Assembly (NCBI RefSeq): GCF_001278705.1
Contig: NZ_CP012600.1
Span: 2,480,190 to 2,544,189 of the forward strand
Source: Bacillus gobiensis
GTDB lineage: Bacteria; Bacillota; Bacilli; Bacillales; Bacillaceae
Direction of reading: 5' to 3'
DNA length: 64,000 bases
Shown here: piece after piece, positions 35,118-42,760 of the stretch
Layout of the letters: every line of letters starts with the position of its first letter
Numbering within the stretch: the stretch's first letter is position 1
Made by a program: the position numbers and the translations under genes
The notes under the pieces: generated by a model
Seen by the model: the letters and a program-made list of their open reading frames with translations, nothing else
Database searches by the model: none
Told to the model about the DNA's origin: nothing

Positions 35118-36515
35118 TTATTTTGCTGCGAATTTTTTTACCGCAAATGGATAAATGATGACTCCGGCTAAAAATAAGCCGACTCCAAGTCCAAAGGTAA
35201 TCATATCTGCAGTTCCTGTCGCAATGACCCATAAGGAATAAACGATTGCCAATAAGGCAATAGCGCCATCTTTTATTCGGGAGCCTTCCAGCTCGGAATA
35301 GGTTTCACCTTTAAACACGATCTTTAGAAAGTAGATGGCCGAAACCAAGTAAGGTATTAAATACGCAAGCGTTGCCGAGGTCGTTAAAAAATCAAATGCC
35401 TGGCTGATCGTGCCGGAAATCGTTGAAAAAATAAAAATTTGCGACATCAAATTCGTGATCAGCAAGGAGTTAGCAGGGCTCCCCTTTCGGTTCACTTTAG
35501 CAAAAAAAGTTGGAAAGTCCCCTGCTTTTGCAGATTGATAAGGCAACTCGGAACTGAGCAAGATCCATCCTAACATGGAACCCGCCAGACACATAATGGC
35601 CAAGATTCCCATTATGACTCCCCCTAAGCTCCCGATCAGAACTGCCAACACATCTACGAACGGCTTATCAGAAGCCCGAAGGACCTCGACCGGCAAAGCC
35701 CCCATTGTAATAAGTGTGATGATAAGATAAATGCAAAGAGCAATAATAAGTCCGGTAACAGTAGCACGCTTTACATCACGCTGAGAAGAAGCTCTCCCGG
35801 ATAAAATAACCGCAGATTCAATGCCTACAAATGCCCATAAAGTTGATATGGCTGCATTGTGTACCTGCGCCCCCAAGCCTAAAACCGTTCCGCTCTCACC
35901 TTCGACCGGATAGTAAAATCCATTAAAATTTTCAGTCTGGAATACGAACAGACCTGCGATAATGAATAATGCGAAACCAGCCACTTTGGCAAAAGTCGTC
36001 AAAAAGTTGATCTTGCCGGCTGCATTGAAGCTGGTAACAAGTATTATATGTGTTCCCCATAATAATATGGTACACAGCAGGAAGGTAAGCAGCTGCCCTA
36101 ATTGGATTTCCATGTCGCCAGTCTCAAATAAGACCCTTTTGTCAGTCAAGATGGGGATAAACGTCGTAATATATCCCGCCAAACTTGTCACAACGGCAAC
36201 ATTGCTGATCCAGTTGGCTACCCAGTAGCCCCAAACCATTGTAAAGCTTGCCAGTTTTCCTTTTTTCGGATCAGAAAAAATAGCTCTGGCATAGTTTTGC
36301 GGACCGCCCGCTAAATCCGGCCTTCGAATCGATAATTGACCAAACACAAGGGCAATCATAAGGACACCAAAGCCAGTCACAAGCCAAGCGTATAATGCCC
36401 CTAACGGACTGGCTGTATTAGCTAGAGTGCTCGGCAGCATGAAGACTCCAGAGCCTACCATGTTGCCAACAACTATTGCTGTTAATAACCAAAAACCCCA
36501 TTTATTGTTTTGCAT
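35118..36515 (-). CDS. yvsH: basic amino-acid antiporter (YvsH type)
   Basis: A 465-residue APC-superfamily transporter with about 12 membrane segments. The first segment carries VGNMVGSGVFMLP, the family substrate loop, and AFVGIESAVILSGRASSQRD is the consensus region of arginine/lysine-ornithine antiporters. A lysine riboswitch and its terminator directly precede the gene, which strongly supports lysine (or lysine/arginine) transport. GGAGG lies 6-7 bases before the ATG. In B. subtilis yvsH is likewise under an L box. Probably imports lysine when the cell is starved for it. Confidence 0.9.
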   Translation of the reverse strand: MQNNKWGFWLLTAIVVGNMVGSGVFMLPSTLANTASPLGALYAWLVTGFGVLMIALVFGQLSIRRPDLAGGPQNYARAIFSDPKKGKLASFTMVWGYWVANWISNVAVVTSLAGYITTFIPILTDKRVLFETGDMEIQLGQLLTFLLCTILLWGTHIILVTSFNAAGKINFLTTFAKVAGFALFIIAGLFVFQTENFNGFYYPVEGESGTVLGLGAQVHNAAISTLWAFVGIESAVILSGRASSQRDVKRATVTGLIIALCIYLIITLITMGALPVEVLRASDKPFVDVLAVLIGSLGGVIMGILAIMCLAGSMLGWILLSSELPYQSAKAGDFPTFFAKVNRKGSPANSLLITNLMSQIFIFSTISGTISQAFDFLTTSATLAYLIPYLVSAIYFLKIVFKGETYSELEGSRIKDGAIALLAIVYSLWVIATGTADMITFGLGVGLFLAGVIIYPFAVKKFAAK

Positions 36516-36573
36516 CGTATACCTCCAATTTTTCCTGAACGTATACGGTACGTAAAGCCTTTAACGCATTATA

Positions 36574-36602
36574 AAAAGCATGAACAAACAAAAGTCCATG
36601 CT
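36574..36602 (-). terminator. lysine-riboswitch terminator
   Basis: On the minus strand AGCATGGAC pairs with GTTCATGCT (one G-U), loop of about 11 bases, followed by TTTTTATAATG. It lies between the aptamer and yvsH, as expected for transcriptional OFF control by lysine. Confidence 0.85.
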
Positions 36603-36614
36603 GCACATACACTC

Positions 36615-36815
36615 CTGACCTCCGGATAGCTCTCCGCACCGTAACCGCGGCAGTCCTGCCCTTTTTCAGGTACAGACCCAGCACAAAAACCTGTGAAATC
36701 TTCATGCTTCGGCACGGATGCCTTTTATATGCTTTCATCAACCTCACAAGTCTCGAAGCATACGACTAATCATCCATGCAACCTCTACCTCACCAAGTCC
36801 GAGTGAGGATTTTAT
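36615..36815 (-). promoter_or_regulatory. lysine riboswitch (L box)
   Basis: On the minus strand, in order, appear the L-box blocks GGTGAGGTAGAGGTTGC (near 36778-36794), GTGCCGAAGCATGAAG, GTGCTGGGTCTG, and near the 3' side GACTGCCGCGG followed by GTGCGGAGAGCTATC. These are the conserved junction elements of the five-helix lysine aptamer. A terminator and then yvsH follow. Boundaries are approximate. Confidence 0.92.
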
Positions 36816-36840
36816 TAGTTGTAAAACAACCACCTATGTG

Positions 36841-36869
36841 AGGCTACCAGAAGTAAAGGAAGCTGTCAA
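36841..36869 (-). promoter_or_regulatory. probable promoter of yvsH leader
   Basis: Minus-strand TTGACA (36864-36869) and TAGCCT (36841-36846) are separated by 17 bases, about 25 bases ahead of the aptamer. The -10 match is weak. Confidence 0.45.
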
Positions 36870-36889
36870 TGGAATGTTTTTCTACAAAA

Positions 36890-36918
36890 ACAACTTGCAG
36901 AAGATTTCTGCAAGTTGT
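36890..36918 (-). terminator. terminator of 45-codon gene
   Basis: ACAACTTGCAGAA and TTCTGCAAGTTGT form a perfect 13-pair stem, loop of 3, then TTTTTG on the minus strand, 7 bases after the small ORF stop. Confidence 0.9.
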
Positions 36919-36925
36919 CACATGC

Positions 36926-37063
36926 TTATTTGTTTTGTTTCTTATTAATTGCTTCTTGAAGAGGATCGCCTTTCAAAGCGGCAGAAGCGTCTTTAAGTGC
37001 TCCAGTCAATGCTTGCTTGTCTTTCCCGTTTGACTTGCCCTTACCTATATTAAAAAAACCCAT
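36926..37063 (-). CDS. 45-residue protein of unknown function
   Basis: A 45-codon frame starting MGFFNIGKGKSNGKDKQALT and ending EAINKKQNK, with GAGGTGA correctly spaced before the ATG and a perfect terminator behind the stop. The protein is Lys-rich and helical in its second half (GALKDASAALKGDPLQEAI), with no cysteine. The compact gene with its own terminator argues for real expression. It is not a family I can name; a small spore-associated or stress protein is conceivable from composition only. Confidence 0.7.
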   Translation of the reverse strand: MGFFNIGKGKSNGKDKQALTGALKDASAALKGDPLQEAINKKQNK

Positions 37064-37195
37064 TATGATCACCTCATATAATGAATTGTGATACATGTTT
37101 AATTTGGTTCTTTTATTAAGATAATATACACAGAGTAAAATGGAATTGATACTCGTGTATAGCCTTGTATCACGTGGGCAACATAAGGTACGAAA

Positions 37196-37220
37196 AAGAA
37201 AGCAGCTAAGCTGCTTTCTT
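37196..37220 (-). terminator. terminator of ROK kinase gene
   Basis: AAGAAAGCAGC and GCTGCTTTCTT form a perfect 11-pair stem overlapping the stop codon, followed by TTTTCG on the minus strand. Confidence 0.85.
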
Positions 37221-38094
37221 ATTTTACCAAGGATGCTTCGTTAGCCTCTTTAGCAAGTTCAATAGCGCCGTAAATTCCTGCATGATCTCCTAGGCCTGGA
37301 GAGACAATGTATGACTCAAGTTCCGGAAGGTCAATATAGTTATTCACGTAGCCTTTCAGCTTTTCAAAAATCAACGGAAACAGATGAGATTGCTTCATCA
37401 CGCCGCCGCCCATAATAATTTTTTCAGGAGATAAAATCAGAATGTACTGCATCAAACCTTGAGCAAGATAATCGGCTTCTATCTCCCAAACTAATGGTTG
37501 ATCTGCTAAATCTTTCCCCGGTTTGCCCCACCTTTGTTCAATGGCAGGACCTGCAGCCAATCCTTCCAAGCAATCGTTATGAGAAGGACAGGTGCCTTTA
37601 AAAGTGTCTTGAGGATGACGACGTACTAACACATGCCCCATTTCAGGATGCGTATGGCCTTGAACCAGCTTTCCGCCAATCACGGCTCCAGCGCCAATTC
37701 CTGTGCCAACTGTAATATACATGCAGCTGCCGAGACCTTTTGCTGCTCCCTTTTTCAGTTCCCCTAACGCGGCTGCATTAACATCAGTCGTAAAATATAC
37801 AGGAGTACCCAGGCGTTTTTTTAGCTCAGGAATAAATGGGTAATTGACCCATGCTTTTTTTGGAGTATTCGTAATATAACCGTAATTTTCTTGATCCTCC
37901 GCGACAGAGATTGGACCGAAAGCGCCCACTCCTAATGATGAAAGTGAAAATTCATTGAAAAATAATTCGATCTGACTCATCGTTTTTTCCGGTGTTTCAG
38001 TAGGGAATTTCGTTTCTTTAATGATTTCGCCAGCAGCATTTGCCACTGCGCAGACAAATTTCGTTCCTCCAGCTTCTATAGCGCCTAAATACAT
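37219..38094 (-). CDS. fructokinase (ROK family)
   Basis: A 291-residue sugar kinase that phosphorylates fructose at C6 using ATP. The phosphate loop is GAIEAGGTKFVCAV (residues 4-17), the sugar site TTDVNAAALGE and the ROK signature YITVGTGIGAGAVIGGKLVQ follow, and the structural zinc site is HPEMGH plus CPSHNDCLEG. Close relatives are ScrK and the GmuE/YdhR fructokinases of Bacillus. Single gene; no sugar transporter is adjacent, so the source of substrate is unclear. Confidence 0.88.
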   Translation of the reverse strand: MYLGAIEAGGTKFVCAVANAAGEIIKETKFPTETPEKTMSQIELFFNEFSLSSLGVGAFGPISVAEDQENYGYITNTPKKAWVNYPFIPELKKRLGTPVYFTTDVNAAALGELKKGAAKGLGSCMYITVGTGIGAGAVIGGKLVQGHTHPEMGHVLVRRHPQDTFKGTCPSHNDCLEGLAAGPAIEQRWGKPGKDLADQPLVWEIEADYLAQGLMQYILILSPEKIIMGGGVMKQSHLFPLIFEKLKGYVNNYIDLPELESYIVSPGLGDHAGIYGAIELAKEANEASLVK

Positions 38095-38646
38095 ATTTTG
38101 TTTTCCCCCTAATCAAATTAGTAATGGCCAAGCAACATTATTCTTCATGCATTGCAACCTAGAGACGCAAGAATTATTCTGACGAAACTGATTCACAATA
38201 ATCTTATATAAATACATGATTGCTACCAATGATAAAATTTCATATTTAACCGTTTGCAAGGCTTTTCATTTTAAGTCACATTTAGCTGCTGCTTCTTACT
38301 ATAATATCGGTTTCTCCATAATTTAGTGTGTAGTTTTCGTCAATTGAATGCCTCTATATCTCTTCGTTCACTGGATGCCTCGACCATTTTTGCATTTTGA
38401 CATTTCTCATCATAACGTTACCAATTTACGATTCATTTTTCCACACTTTTTTTATTTCCTTTACATGGAAATAATTCATAAGATAATAGGCACTCTCCTT
38501 TGGAAGGAGCATGTGCTAAAGAACAGCAGAAATCATTAATATTATCTGATACAATAATTAATATTAGCATAAGAAATACAGCAAAAAAAGGTAACTATGA
38601 ACTAACATTGTTCATTATTTAAGAAATACTTAGGAGAAAGTGCAAA
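38095..38646. other. 552-base gene-free stretch
   Basis: AT-rich, with only short frames lacking ribosome sites. It holds a small inverted repeat CTCCTT-TGG-AAGGAG near 38492-38506 and probably the promoters of the flanking genes. Nothing else was recognised. Confidence 0.5.
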
Positions 38647-39168
38647 ATGGCTTACGATAATATTAGAGTCTTAGACAGAGATGACGCAGATAGGTATTTG
38701 GAGTTAAGGCTGGAGGCATTACTTCAGGATCCTGATGCATTTGGTTCAACGTATGAAGAAACCATGCAAAACAGCATGAAAGAGCTGTTACATCAGTACA
38801 AACAAAGGTTAGTCCCAACCGAAAAGTCCTTTACCGTAGGTGCATTTTATGAAGCCACTCTTATTAGTGCTGCAAGTATTCTCCGTCAAGAAATGATTAA
38901 ATTTAACCATAAAGCTGCACTTCTAGCAGTATACACATCTCCTGCTTACCGAGGGAAAGGCATTGGAAAAGCAGTCCTTTATGCAGTAATTGAGCATGCG
39001 AAAAAGCTAGAAGGCCTTGAACAAATTACTCTAAGTGTATTGAAATCAAACAAATCTGCCAAAAAACTCTATGAATCTGCAGGATTTGAAGTCTTTGGCT
39101 GCGAAAAACAAGCAATAAAATATAAAAACAGGTACCATGATGAGCTTCATATGAAATTATTACTATGA
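38647..39168 (+). CDS. GNAT family N-acetyltransferase
   Basis: A 173-residue acetyltransferase of the GNAT fold. Motif A with the acetyl-CoA pyrophosphate loop is YTSPAYRGKGIGKAVLYAVI (about residues 98-117), and motif B is SVLKSNKSAKKLYESAGFEV, ending with a typical EVFGCEKQAIKY strand. The acceptor (amine, peptide or drug) is not predictable. AGGAGAAAG lies upstream of the ATG at slightly long spacing. Single gene converging on bdbC. Confidence 0.85.
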   Translation: MAYDNIRVLDRDDADRYLELRLEALLQDPDAFGSTYEETMQNSMKELLHQYKQRLVPTEKSFTVGAFYEATLISAASILRQEMIKFNHKAALLAVYTSPAYRGKGIGKAVLYAVIEHAKKLEGLEQITLSVLKSNKSAKKLYESAGFEVFGCEKQAIKYKNRYHDELHMKLLL

Positions 39169-39169
39169 T

Positions 39170-39208
39170 AAGCTATGCTCCCGAAGTCAGGAGCATCAGC
39201 TTTCTTTT
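39170..39208 (+). terminator. terminator of GNAT gene
   Basis: AAGCT/AGCTT and TGCTCC/GGAGCA stack in one stem with small bulges, loop of 8, then TCTTTTTT. It overlaps the end of bdbC. Confidence 0.8.
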
Positions 39209-39612
39209 TTACCGTTTATCAAAAACATAAAAACCGTAATTAAAATAAATGCGATGAGTGCTAGAAAAGGAATGGTTATAAAACCAAACCAGTTAATATA
39301 GGATGAATTACACGGGACACCGTTCACGCACGGCCTGAGCCCTCCAAACCCCGGGACCTTTTGCTCGAGATAATGCATCAGTGATATGCAGCCGCCAATG
39401 ATTGACAAAGGAAGTATGTATACTTTGATCCTAAAGTCATGTCGAAAGGTTGCAATTCCTAGCAAAAAGGCTAAAGGATACATGAAGATCCGCTGATACC
39501 AGCAGAGCTCGCAAGGAATAAATTTGCGAATTTCACTAAAGTATAGGCTTCCGAGAACAGCTGTCATTGCTACGACCCATGCAATATATAAGAAGACAGG
39601 GTTCTTGTTCAT
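39196..39612 (-). CDS. bdbC: disulfide oxidoreductase BdbC (DsbB family)
   Basis: A 138-residue four-helix membrane protein that reoxidises BdbD and passes electrons to quinone. Redox pairs are Cys34/Cys37 (PCELC) and Cys95/Cys101 (PCVNGVPC). Its ATG overlaps the bdbD stop by four bases. The pair makes disulfide bonds in exported proteins, including competence pseudopilins in B. subtilis. Confidence 0.93.
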   Translation of the reverse strand: MNKNPVFLYIAWVVAMTAVLGSLYFSEIRKFIPCELCWYQRIFMYPLAFLLGIATFRHDFRIKVYILPLSIIGGCISLMHYLEQKVPGFGGLRPCVNGVPCNSSYINWFGFITIPFLALIAFILITVFMFLINGKKES

Positions 39613-40298
39613 TTCGCATTCCCCAGTTCTTCATCGATCATTTCTTTAATTTTATTGTAATCAAAGACTTCATTGACTGTTTTGCCGTTTATCATAATGG
39701 TTGGGGTCGATTGAACATTATATTTCTTATACAATTCTGTATCCGTTTGTAATTGCTCGGCAAACGTCTTGGCCGAAAGCTTGTCGACTAACTCATCCGG
39801 ATCAACGGAAGTTGTTTCTTCCGCTATTTCAGCCATTTTATTTGGAGTCACCCATTTTTCCCCATGCTCAGCCTGAGATTCGAAAACCTTATGGTGAAAA
39901 TCCCAAAAAGACTTTGGATCTTCCGCAAGAACCTGTTCCGAAGCCAAAGCTGCTGTCTCTGAATCCTGGCCATGAAAAAGCACATTAACAGCAGATAACT
40001 TTACATCACCTGTTGTAATATAATCTTTTTCAAGCTGAGGGAAAATGTCCATTTCCCATGCCTTACATGAAGGGCACATATAATCTCCAAAAACCGTCAC
40101 TGTTACAGGCGCACTTTCCTCCCCCATAACAGGTTGTCCTTCAAGTGAAGGAGGAGTGTCGAAGCTTCCTGCTTCCCCGTCCTCAGAACCGGAGTTTTTA
40201 ATAACCACCAAAGCTACAATTAATACAAATAAAGTCAGCGTGATTATAACAGCGATTTTTAAAGGTGATTGCTTTTTCGCAAGTTGCTTTTTGCTCAC
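39609..40298 (-). CDS. bdbD: thiol-disulfide oxidoreductase BdbD (DsbA-like)
   Basis: A 229-residue membrane-anchored oxidase. A single membrane segment at about residues 14-34 is followed by a thioredoxin fold with a helical insertion; the active site is Cys75-Pro-Ser-Cys78 in FGDYMCPSCKAWE, and the cis-proline loop is VQSTPTIMING. The GTG start at 40298 follows GAGGTG. It donates disulfides to exported proteins and is recycled by BdbC, whose gene is coupled. Confidence 0.93.
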   Translation of the reverse strand: MSKKQLAKKQSPLKIAVIITLTLFVLIVALVVIKNSGSEDGEAGSFDTPPSLEGQPVMGEESAPVTVTVFGDYMCPSCKAWEMDIFPQLEKDYITTGDVKLSAVNVLFHGQDSETAALASEQVLAEDPKSFWDFHHKVFESQAEHGEKWVTPNKMAEIAEETTSVDPDELVDKLSAKTFAEQLQTDTELYKKYNVQSTPTIMINGKTVNEVFDYNKIKEMIDEELGNAK

Positions 40299-40458
40299 TT
40301 AGACACCTCATTTTTAAAAGATTTTCGCAAGTTAATAGACATATAAAAAACTATCCTGATTATAAACTAAAGATAACAACGATGTCTCATGATTACAATT
40401 AAATTCGATAATTTTCCAATAAGTGAATGATATTAACTGGAATACAAACTTCTTGAAT

Positions 40459-40500
40459 AAAAAAGGAAATCGTGCTTTTATGCGCATGATTTCCTTTTTT
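40459..40500 (-). terminator. terminator of copZ
   Basis: A stem of about 14 pairs (AAGGAAATCATGC with its near complement) closes a 6- to 8-base loop just after the copZ stop, followed by a T run on the minus strand. Confidence 0.85.
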
Positions 40501-40503
40501 TCA

Positions 40504-40713
40504 TTATTTGACTACGTCATATCCCTGGTCTTCAATCGTATCAGCAATTTCTTCAAGTGAGACAGCATTTCCGTCATAGCTGATCTCAACTTGTTCTGCT
40601 TCCAAATTGACCTTCACAGATTCGACTCCATCCAATTTCCCCACATTGCTTTCGATCGCATGAACACAATGTGCGCAAGACATTCCTTGAACAGTTAATT
40701 TATTTTCGGACAT
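40504..40713 (-). CDS. copZ: copper chaperone CopZ
   Basis: A 69-residue ferredoxin-fold metallochaperone. The Cu(I) site is MSCAHC (Cys13, Cys16), and the family ending is EIADTIEDQGYDVVK. The start at 40713 leaves 6 bases to GGAGGG and equals the B. subtilis length; an ATG two codons upstream abuts the ribosome site. CopZ hands copper to the CopA ATPase, but no copA gene lies here. The gene follows csoR with a candidate CsoR operator between. Confidence 0.92.
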   Translation of the reverse strand: MSENKLTVQGMSCAHCVHAIESNVGKLDGVESVKVNLEAEQVEISYDGNAVSLEEIADTIEDQGYDVVK

Positions 40714-40752
40714 ATTCATCCCTCCAGCAGTTTACATTGATACAGCATTACT

Positions 40753-40769
40753 TTACCCCTGTAAGGTAA
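40753..40769. promoter_or_regulatory. candidate CsoR operator before copZ
   Basis: TTACCCCTGTAAGGTAA has arms TTACC/GGTAA around 7 bases, 40 bases upstream of copZ. CsoR sites are GC-cored TACC...GGTA type palindromes, so the match is reasonable though short. Confidence 0.5.
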
Positions 40770-40791
40770 TCGAAAAAGATGCTTCAAACAT

Positions 40792-41094
40792 TTACAGCTT
40801 CGAAAACCTCTTAAAAACTTCCATTAGTTCTTCAATCGACTGCTCTCCATTGCCGCTTTTAATCGCATCGGACACGCAATGGTTCGTATGATTTTCAAGC
40901 AGATGAAACGCAACCTTTTGCATGGCTGCATTAATTGCGGAGATTTGCACAATGATGTCTACGCAATACCGATCGTTTTCCACCATGTTTTGGATTCCTC
41001 TGACTTGACCTTCAATTCGCTTTAATCGATTCAACAGCTGATCTTTTTCCTTACTGCTTTGCGGACTAAGAGCAGCTCCATGTTTTTCTTCCAT
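40792..41094 (-). CDS. csoR: copper-sensing repressor CsoR
   Basis: A 100-residue all-helical tetrameric repressor that releases DNA on binding Cu(I). The copper ligands match those known for B. subtilis: Cys44 (RYCVDII), His69 and Cys73 (NHTNHC). The N-terminal helix has the DUF156 block LLNRLKRIEGQVRGIQNM. The start at 41094 has AGGTGAT 5-6 bases upstream; six earlier codons are open but lack a site. Its usual targets are copZA. Confidence 0.93.
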   Translation of the reverse strand: MEEKHGAALSPQSSKEKDQLLNRLKRIEGQVRGIQNMVENDRYCVDIIVQISAINAAMQKVAFHLLENHTNHCVSDAIKSGNGEQSIEELMEVFKRFSKL

Positions 41095-41196
41095 GACTAT
41101 CACCTGCTTCACTAGTTCATTATCTCTATTATATATGAAATCATCTTAAAAGACATCTTCAATGGTTGTTTTTAAGTGATGAAAAAGATATTGCCC

Positions 41197-41238
41197 GAGC
41201 GACTCACTGCTCTTTTAACGAGCTCTCGTGAGTCGCTC
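41197..41238. terminator. hairpin downstream of YvrJ-like gene
   Basis: GAGCGACTCAC and GTGAGTCGCTC form a perfect 11-pair stem with a 20-base loop, 11 bases past the YvrJ-like stop. The T run is on the plus side only, so termination on the minus strand is uncertain. Confidence 0.6.
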
Positions 41239-41248
41239 TTTTCATTTT

Positions 41249-41416
41249 CTAGGATGTTTCGCGCATGTTATTTTCGACAATTTCTTGCTGACGCACCGGA
41301 ATGCTTTGGATGGACTGGTTAAGCTGATCCAGCTTCTGCTCAATGCGGTGCAACAAATAAAAGGTCACAATGATAGGAAACCCTACTTCACTGATCCACT
41401 GCATCCATACATCCAT
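41249..41416 (-). CDS. YvrJ-family micro-protein
   Basis: A 55-residue protein missed by length filters. MDVWMQWISEVGFPIIVTFY contains one membrane segment and the VGFP motif of the YvrJ family; LLHRIEQKLDQLNQSIQSI continues as an amphipathic helix. GGAGGGAG precedes the ATG. Family function is unknown; such proteins resemble holin-like or regulatory membrane peptides. It lies alone between csoR and the HMCES gene. Confidence 0.8.
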   Translation of the reverse strand: MDVWMQWISEVGFPIIVTFYLLHRIEQKLDQLNQSIQSIPVRQQEIVENNMRETS

Positions 41417-41549
41417 ATGCTCTCCCTCCTTTTCCCTGTCTTATTATCTATGTAAACGAAAGAATCGGTTATGGGAGCATCTTTAGTTTAACTTTGCTTT
41501 TCTATATTATCCGTACTAAAATAAGCAAAAAGCCCAAAGGATGATAAAG

Positions 41550-42224
41550 ATGTGCGGCAGATTCACTTTGTATTCAGATTTTGATGATATTCTGAACCGT
41601 TTTGATATCGAGCTGTCCAATTTAGAATATGACTACGTACAAAGCTATAACATAGCTCCGTCTCAGCAAATCCTTTCTGTCATTAACGACGGCTCAAAAA
41701 ACCGGCTGGGTCATTTAAGATGGGGGCTTCTTCCTCCGTGGTCCAAAGATGAGAAAATTGGCTATAAAATGATTAATGCCCGCTCAGAAACGCTGGCTCA
41801 AAAACCAAGCTTTAAAAAACCGCTTCAAAGCAAAAGATGCATCATACCTGCTGACAGCTTTTATGAGTGGAAACGAATCGATTCGAAAACAAAGCTTCCC
41901 ATGCGAATTAAGCTGAGATCCGCCAAGCTTTTTTCCTTTGCAGGACTTTGGGAAAAATGGAACTCTCCTAAGGGTGAAATGATTTACAGCTGTACAATTA
42001 TTACCACGAATTCAAATGATTTAATGAGCCCGATTCACGACCGCATGCCTGTCATATTGACACCTGAAACAGAAGCACAATGGCTAAATCCAAAAATCAA
42101 GAATATCGAAGATTTGCAAAAGCTGCTTGTCCCATATGAAGCAAAAGACATGGAAGCATTTCAGGTGTCGTCTGAGGTCAATTCACCAAAGAACAACTCA
42201 CCTGAATTAATAGATGCGATTTAA
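41550..42224 (+). CDS. SOS response-associated peptidase (HMCES/YedK)
   Basis: A 224-residue SRAP-family protein that crosslinks to abasic sites in single-stranded DNA through its second residue. It starts MCGRFTL, so Cys2 is exposed after Met removal. Other conserved residues appear in INARSETLAQKPSF, PADSFYEWK (active Glu) and SPIHDRMPVIL (His). ATG 41550 is set by AAAGGATG 6-7 bases upstream and by the need for Cys at position 2; an earlier ATG at 41541 abuts the ribosome site. Confidence 0.9.
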   Translation: MCGRFTLYSDFDDILNRFDIELSNLEYDYVQSYNIAPSQQILSVINDGSKNRLGHLRWGLLPPWSKDEKIGYKMINARSETLAQKPSFKKPLQSKRCIIPADSFYEWKRIDSKTKLPMRIKLRSAKLFSFAGLWEKWNSPKGEMIYSCTIITTNSNDLMSPIHDRMPVILTPETEAQWLNPKIKNIEDLQKLLVPYEAKDMEAFQVSSEVNSPKNNSPELIDAI

Positions 42225-42230
42225 AAAACT

Positions 42231-42259
42231 AGCCCATTCCAGTTTATCCAGAATGGGCT
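42231..42259. terminator. convergent terminator after HMCES gene
   Basis: AGCCCATTC and GAATGGGCT form a perfect 9-pair stem with an 11-base loop shortly after the stop. Confidence 0.65.
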
Positions 42260-42275
42260 TACTGAGAAAAGGCAA

Positions 42276-42482
42276 TCATCCGCCAAAAAATAAATCTAAA
42301 ATATTCCCTCCAAGTGAAGCATCTTTGTTATAGAATTCTGAATATCCGCATTTCTTACAGTACACAACGAGAAAACGATTATTCTGTACATCAAACATTT
42401 TCGATAATCCAGTACCTGTAGTAGCAATTTCCTTCTGACCGGCCTCTGTGCTTCCGCATTTAATACATCCTTTTTTCTGCAT
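42276..42482 (-). CDS. small zinc-ribbon protein
   Basis: A 68-residue protein with two CxxC pairs, KGCIKCGS near the start and VYCKKCGYSEFY in the middle, matching the DUF2082-type zinc ribbon predicted to bind nucleic acid. The tail GGNILDLFFGG is hydrophobic. The start at 42482 follows AGGAGT by about 9 bases; upstream codons are open but have no site. Function is unknown. Confidence 0.8.
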   Translation of the reverse strand: MQKKGCIKCGSTEAGQKEIATTGTGLSKMFDVQNNRFLVVYCKKCGYSEFYNKDASLGGNILDLFFGG

Positions 42483-42760
42483 TGCTATTAACTCCTTACA
42501 TATTAATATTTTCAAAGTGAATTATACCTAAATTTTCCAATCCGTGCATCGGATTCAACTATTCATTTAGTTGAAATTTCATTCAATCGTCCGCTCAACA
42601 TCTATGCATTTCTTTTTCTTCTTGACTGATTAAAGCAAATTTTTTCTCCGTTAAGGACCATCCTATTGCCCTGGAATTTTCGTTTTTGCCCCGACGCTAT
42701 TGGACGAGAGGGTGGCATTTAGATTACTTACTTCTTAATTCCGCATTTTATATGTTCCCT

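Noticed and set aside
36502..36747. 81-codon frame upstream of yvsH
   Set aside because: It lies across the lysine riboswitch and terminator; the RNA structure explains the region.
38348..38539. 63-codon frame in the gap before the acetyltransferase gene
   Set aside because: No ribosome site, AT-driven hydrophobic composition, no family.
41228..41455. 75-codon plus-strand frame
   Set aside because: It is the antisense of the YvrJ-family gene, which has the better ribosome site and family match.
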